Below, in pieces: positions 6,485 to 8,348 of a stretch of DNA of 8,348 nucleotides. The stretch's first letter is position 1. The number at the start of each line of letters is the position of its first letter. The position numbers and the translations under genes are program-made. Source of the DNA: PNKC01 sp039917655 (lineage in GTDB: Bacteria; Chloroflexota; Dehalococcoidia; Tepidiformales; Tepidiformaceae); assembly GCA_039917655.1 (NCBI GenBank), contig JBDSJC010000012.1:1-8348 (forward strand), in the 5' to 3' direction. The notes below the pieces were generated by a model, which searched no databases, was not told the DNA's origin, and saw only the letters and a program-made list of their open reading frames with translations.

Positions 6485-7216
6485 ATGCACCATCTGGACC
6501 TTCGATTCGTGGGCACCGGAAACGCTTTTGCCCCGGAAGGCCTTTGCTGGAACGGGTTTCTCGCCAACAACCGCTATCTCTTCGAAGCTCCGCCTCAAGC
6601 GCTTATGTCGCTCAATCGGCTGGGAGTCGACCCCAATCAGCTCGAAGCAGTCATCGTCAGCCACCATCACGGCGACCACTTCCTCGGCCTTCCCTTCCTC
6701 ATCCTTCACTGGAAATACCAGGGCCGGGTCGCCCCAATCCGCATCGTCGGCCCCCCCGGCACCGAGCAGCTCACCCACGACATCGGAGAACGGGTCTACC
6801 CCGGCCTCTTCGAAATCAACTACGACATCGAGTGGGTGGTGGCCGAGCCAGGCAACAAGCTCACTGTCGGCGCCCTCGAACTCGAACCGGTCGCCGTCAA
6901 GCACGACACCCGCCTTGACCTGAGCCTTGGCTACGCTGCCCGGCTGGATGGCCGGCGGTTCGCCTACACCGGCGACACCGCCCTCTGCGACGCCGTCCTG
7001 GACCTCGCCCGAGGGGCCGAGGTGCTGGTCAGCGAATGCGCCTCCCGCGACGGCCAGATCGAAATCCACATGAACCTGGTGGACGACATGCCACAAGTCC
7101 AGGCCGCGTTAGGCCCCGACGCCCACCTCCTCCTCACCCACCTCGGCCCCGGCGTCGATAGCAACGGCCTCGCCCGTACGGTGGTCGCGCGGGACTTCGA
7201 AAGCTACCGCTTCTAG
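6485..7216 (+). CDS. Metallo-beta-lactamase-fold hydrolase, RNase Z-like
   Basis: 243-aa cytoplasmic-looking protein without signal peptide or membrane segments. The N-terminus LDLRFVGTGNAFAP (4-17) is the usual first strand and loop of RNase Z/PhnP-type MBL proteins. The dinuclear-zinc motif is complete: HxHxDH at H60-H62-D64-H65 (SHHHGDH), further ligands H140 (VAVKHD), bridging D164 (YTGDT) and H219 (LLLTHLGP). It is shorter than tRNase Z (about 280-320 aa), and no Gly/Pro-rich exosite arm for tRNA binding is evident. A tRNA 3'-end processing role is therefore doubtful, and the substrate is unknown. ATG 6485 is preferred because a -10 element sits just upstream and the protein fold begins there. 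In-frame GTG codons at 6482, 6419 and 6407 would give up to 26 more residues overlapping the argC promoter. It is divergent from argC with an 87-base shared promoter region, and no arginine-related role can be inferred. Confidence 0.88.
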   Translation: MHHLDLRFVGTGNAFAPEGLCWNGFLANNRYLFEAPPQALMSLNRLGVDPNQLEAVIVSHHHGDHFLGLPFLILHWKYQGRVAPIRIVGPPGTEQLTHDIGERVYPGLFEINYDIEWVVAEPGNKLTVGALELEPVAVKHDTRLDLSLGYAARLDGRRFAYTGDTALCDAVLDLARGAEVLVSECASRDGQIEIHMNLVDDMPQVQAALGPDAHLLLTHLGPGVDSNGLARTVVARDFESYRF

Positions 7217-7295
7217 CCTGCGGCGGCGGGCGATTCCGATTCCCTCGTCGCTCGGTCCCGCGCTGGCCAGCACATGGACCGTCGCCGGTGCGCCG

Positions 7296-7322
7296 TTCGT
7301 CCTGAGCGGAGTCGAAGGATGA
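7296..7322 (+). repeat. REP-like element, family 1 copy A
   Basis: Contains GTCCTGAGCGGAGTCGAAGG. Its ends (GTCCT and AGGA) are imperfectly inverted. It belongs to the same pattern as the element at 7593-7628, sharing GTCCTGAGC and GTCGAAGGATGA. Similar GTCCTGAG...GTCGAAGGA elements are dispersed in intergenic DNA of many bacterial genomes. Confidence 0.6.
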
Positions 7323-7498
7323 ACCCACGTGCACGGTCGCCCGCCACTGGTGCTGGGTCGAACCACACCCCGCCAACCGCCGGCCGCGCCTCAGCCGAAG
7401 CAGCGTGTCCCGCCACACCCGTACCAAGCGCACCCCGAAACGTGTAGCCGTGGCCCTCCGTGGCCACAGGTGTGCCCTAGTAACCCGGAGCGCCGCAA

Positions 7499-7569
7499 CC
7501 TCCCCTCTCGCGAGGCACGAGTCGGGAGAAGGGCCGGGGATGAGGCCCACCGCCCGGCTCACACACCGG
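7499..7569 (-). repeat. REP-like palindromic element, family 2 copy C
   Basis: Read on the minus strand it begins CCTCATCCCCGGCCCTTCTC and closes with a GAGAGGGGAGG arm, giving an imperfect hairpin. The part at 7524-7558 matches 8173-8208 except for one extra G in the latter, and similarity continues weakly to 7569. It is opposite in orientation to the copy at 7703-7742. Confidence 0.65.
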
Positions 7570-7592
7570 CGGCCAAACACGGCCATCCGTCC

Positions 7593-7628
7593 GTCCTGAG
7601 CCTGTCGAAGCAAGCCTGTCGAAGGATG
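7593..7628 (+). repeat. REP-like element, family 1 copy B, with internal duplication
   Basis: Same family as 7296-7322: GTCCTGAGC ... GTCGAAGGATGA. The 12-mer AGCCTGTCGAAG occurs twice, at 7599-7610 and 7613-7624 (14-base period). This suggests slippage or tandem duplication inside the element. Confidence 0.6.
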
Positions 7629-7702
7629 ACGGCCGCCGTTGCCGTTAAAGCCGCCCCTCCACGCCGCGGGCGCCGGGCCGCCGTTTGGTCGCTTTACCCG
7701 CG

Positions 7703-7742
7703 CACCCTCACCCTGCCCTCTCCCACTGCCGAGGGAGAGGGT
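7703..7742 (+). repeat. REP-like palindromic element, family 2 copy D
   Basis: Forms a perfect 9-base-pair stem, CCCTCTCCC (7716-7724) with GGGAGAGGG (7733-7741), and an 8-base loop. It is preceded by the ACCCTCACCC leader typical of this class. It aligns with the reverse complement of 8153-8196, including TCTCCCACTG followed by GAGGG. It therefore stands inverted relative to the copy on the other side of the DUF559 gene. Confidence 0.7.
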
Positions 7743-7779
7743 CACGCCACACGGCCACATGGCCGACGTTCAGAGCTCG

Positions 7780-7785
7780 TAAACT
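7780..7785 (+). promoter_or_regulatory. Candidate -10 of the DUF559 gene
   Basis: TAAACT ends eight bases before the GTG at 7794, so the transcript would start at or one base before the start codon. No Shine-Dalgarno site is present. The context CTCGTAAACT resembles CTCGTAAGAT in front of the thiolase-like gene at 8269-8278. A perfect CGGCCA/TGGCCG inverted repeat (7752-7765) lies 14 bases upstream and could be an operator, without further evidence. Confidence 0.4.
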
Positions 7786-7793
7786 AGTCACCA

Positions 7794-8192
7794 GTGGACC
7801 AACAACAGAAATTCCACCGCGACAACGTCCCCGCCGCCCGCCGCCTTCGCCGCCCCATGACGGGCACCGAGGCCCTCCTCTGGGAACACCTCCGCGACCG
7901 AAAGTTCCACGGCCTCAAATTCCGCCGCCAGCACCCAATCGCCCCCTACGTCGCCGACTTCTTCTGCTCAGAGCTTCAACTCATCCTCGAAATAGACGGC
8001 GCAGTGCACAGCGACCCCGAGCAACAAATCCACGACCGCGAACGAACGCTGTTCCTACAAGGACTCGGCTGCGAGGTCGTCCGCATCTTAAACTCCCAGG
8101 TCGAATCCAACCCGGAACAAGCACTCGCCCAGGCACTGCCCAACGCACAAATCTCCCTTCCCCCTCCACAGTGGGAGAAGGGCCGGGGATGA
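7794..8192 (+). CDS. DUF559 / Vsr-like endonuclease-domain protein
   Basis: 132-aa protein of the DUF559 family, a PD-(D/E)XK-fold relative of the very-short-patch repair endonuclease; its cellular substrate is not established. Family hallmarks are visible: RRPMTGTEALLWEHLRD with conserved E26 (19-35), KFHGLKFRRQHPIAPYVADFFC with active-site D55 (37-58), LQLILEIDGAVH with the E67-x-D69 pair (61-72), HDRERTLFLQGLG (80-92) and VVRILNSQV (95-103). The GTG start is used because the family's basic N-terminal helix follows and a -10 element sits just ahead. The last 13 residues (from about 120) and the TGA stop are encoded inside the palindromic repeat at 8153-8208, so the native C-terminus may have been replaced. 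Flanking family-2 palindromes on both sides are in inverted orientation. Codons are strongly C-ending like the neighbours. The family call is firm, the role unknown. Confidence 0.88.
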   Translation: MDQQQKFHRDNVPAARRLRRPMTGTEALLWEHLRDRKFHGLKFRRQHPIAPYVADFFCSELQLILEIDGAVHSDPEQQIHDRERTLFLQGLGCEVVRILNSQVESNPEQALAQALPNAQISLPPPQWEKGRG

Positions 8193-8219
8193 GGGCCCAC
8201 CGCCCGGCCCACGCACCGC
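8153..8219 (-). repeat. REP-like palindromic element, family 2 copy E, overlapping the DUF559 3' end
   Basis: On the minus strand it reads CCTCATCCCCGGCCCTTCTC and then CCCACTGTGGAGGGGGAAGG, an imperfect hairpin of the same class as 7703-7742. The 36 bases at 8173-8208 equal 7524-7558 plus one G, and similarity continues to about 8219 (CACGCACCG versus CACACACCG). It supplies the last DUF559 codons and the stop, and could act as a transcription or mRNA 3'-end hairpin. Confidence 0.65.
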
Positions 8220-8226
8220 CCGCTGG

Positions 8227-8271
8227 CTCAGCACTCAGCACTCAGCACTCAGCACTCAGCACTCAGCACTC
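8227..8271 (+). repeat. Heptanucleotide tandem repeat (CTCAGCA), 6.4 copies
   Basis: Six perfect copies of CTCAGCA (8227-8268) followed by a partial CTC. The array is immediately upstream of a TAAGAT -10 element, so it occupies the -35 and spacer region of the next gene. No mismatch is found between copies, which points to recent expansion by slipped-strand replication. Confidence 0.95.
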
Positions 8272-8272
8272 G

Positions 8273-8292
8273 TAAGATGCCCTCACAAGGAG
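8273..8292 (+). promoter_or_regulatory. Candidate promoter -10 and Shine-Dalgarno site of the thiolase-like gene
   Basis: TAAGAT (8273-8278) could start transcription near 8285. AAGGAG (8287-8292) lies five bases before the ATG at 8298. The -35 position would fall within the heptamer array. The ribosome binding site is strong; the promoter is a candidate. Confidence 0.5.
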
Positions 8293-8297
8293 CACAC

Positions 8298-8348
8298 ATG
8301 CCACATCCGCTGCGGGGCGCCGCCGCTATCACCGGCCTGGGGATGACG
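8298..8348 (+). CDS. Probable thiolase / lipid-transfer-protein family, 5' end only
   Basis: Only 17 codons fall in the window, reading MPHPLRGAAAITGLGMT. The AAI-x-G-x-GMT pattern close to the N-terminus is typical of the acetyl-CoA acetyltransferase / SCP-x-like thiolase superfamily, whose members often begin with a short leader, R-x-x-AAIVG and GMT. An AAGGAG ribosome binding site five bases upstream supports the start. No catalytic residue is inside the window, so the call rests on a short motif and could be wrong. Confidence 0.5.
   Translation, partial: MPHPLRGAAAITGLGMT

Larger units (their letters stand above)
7217..7793. other. Non-coding, repeat-rich interval between MBL gene and DUF559 gene
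   Basis: No convincing gene is seen on either strand; the open frames here are Arg/Pro-rich and start or end inside repeats. The interval holds four short repeat elements listed separately (7296-7322, 7499-7569, 7593-7628, 7703-7742). It also holds a 6-base-pair hairpin at 7450-7467 (GTGGCC / GGCCAC), a perfect small hairpin at 7752-7765 and the DUF559 promoter. No T-tailed terminator follows the MBL stop codon. It looks like a landing zone for dispersed palindromic repeats. Confidence 0.7.

Noticed and set aside
7450..7467. GTGGCC/GGCCAC hairpin as terminator of the MBL gene
   Set aside because: It is more than 230 bases past the stop codon and lacks a T-run.
7134..7787. Open frames on both strands across the intergenic interval
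   Set aside because: They are Arg/Pro/Gly-rich, run through palindromic repeats, and have no motif or ribosome binding site.
8227..8271. CRISPR-like array
   Set aside because: The repeats are contiguous 7-mers without spacers. This is a simple tandem repeat.

Overview
This is a GC-rich bacterial window of densely packed genes, many with GTG starts. Its left three quarters are an arginine-biosynthesis cluster on the minus strand and its right quarter is looser, repeat-rich accessory sequence on the plus strand. The lineage cannot be fixed from sequence alone. Short promoters that place transcription starts on the start codon, REP-like palindromes, the heptamer array and a thiolase-like N-terminus are all compatible with Chloroflexota, but that is a guess. 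Other high-GC phyla remain possible.

Left part (1-6397, minus strand, read right to left): argC, argJ, argB, ppk1, argD. argC/argJ share one base and argJ/argB overlap by four bases (GTGA), so these three are almost certainly one translationally coupled unit. ppk1 (polyphosphate kinase) follows argB after a short gap holding a hairpin, and argD follows ppk1 after 60 bases. argD runs off the left edge and lacks only its last few residues. ArgB phosphorylates N-acetylglutamate, ArgC reduces it to the semialdehyde, ArgD transaminates it to N-acetylornithine, and ArgJ passes the acetyl group back to glutamate, closing the acetyl cycle. No argF, argG, argH or argR is present. The placement of ppk1 inside the arg set is the main oddity of this half.

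Middle (6398-6484): an 87-base divergent promoter region. It separates argC from a plus-strand metallo-beta-lactamase-fold hydrolase related to RNase Z (6485-7216). Both genes have a -10-like hexamer 6-7 bases before the start codon, suggesting leaderless mRNAs.

Right part (7217-8348): a 577-base non-coding stretch with several short palindromic repeats of two families. A small DUF559 (PD-(D/E)XK, Vsr-like) nuclease gene follows (7794-8192), whose last 13 codons lie inside one palindromic repeat. Next comes a 7-base tandem array (about 6.4 copies) directly ahead of a promoter and Shine-Dalgarno site, and then the first 17 codons of a probable thiolase-family gene. The nuclease gene is bracketed by two related palindromes in opposite orientation. 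This is the best candidate in the window for an undescribed mobile or repeat-maintaining module, although the evidence is only structural.
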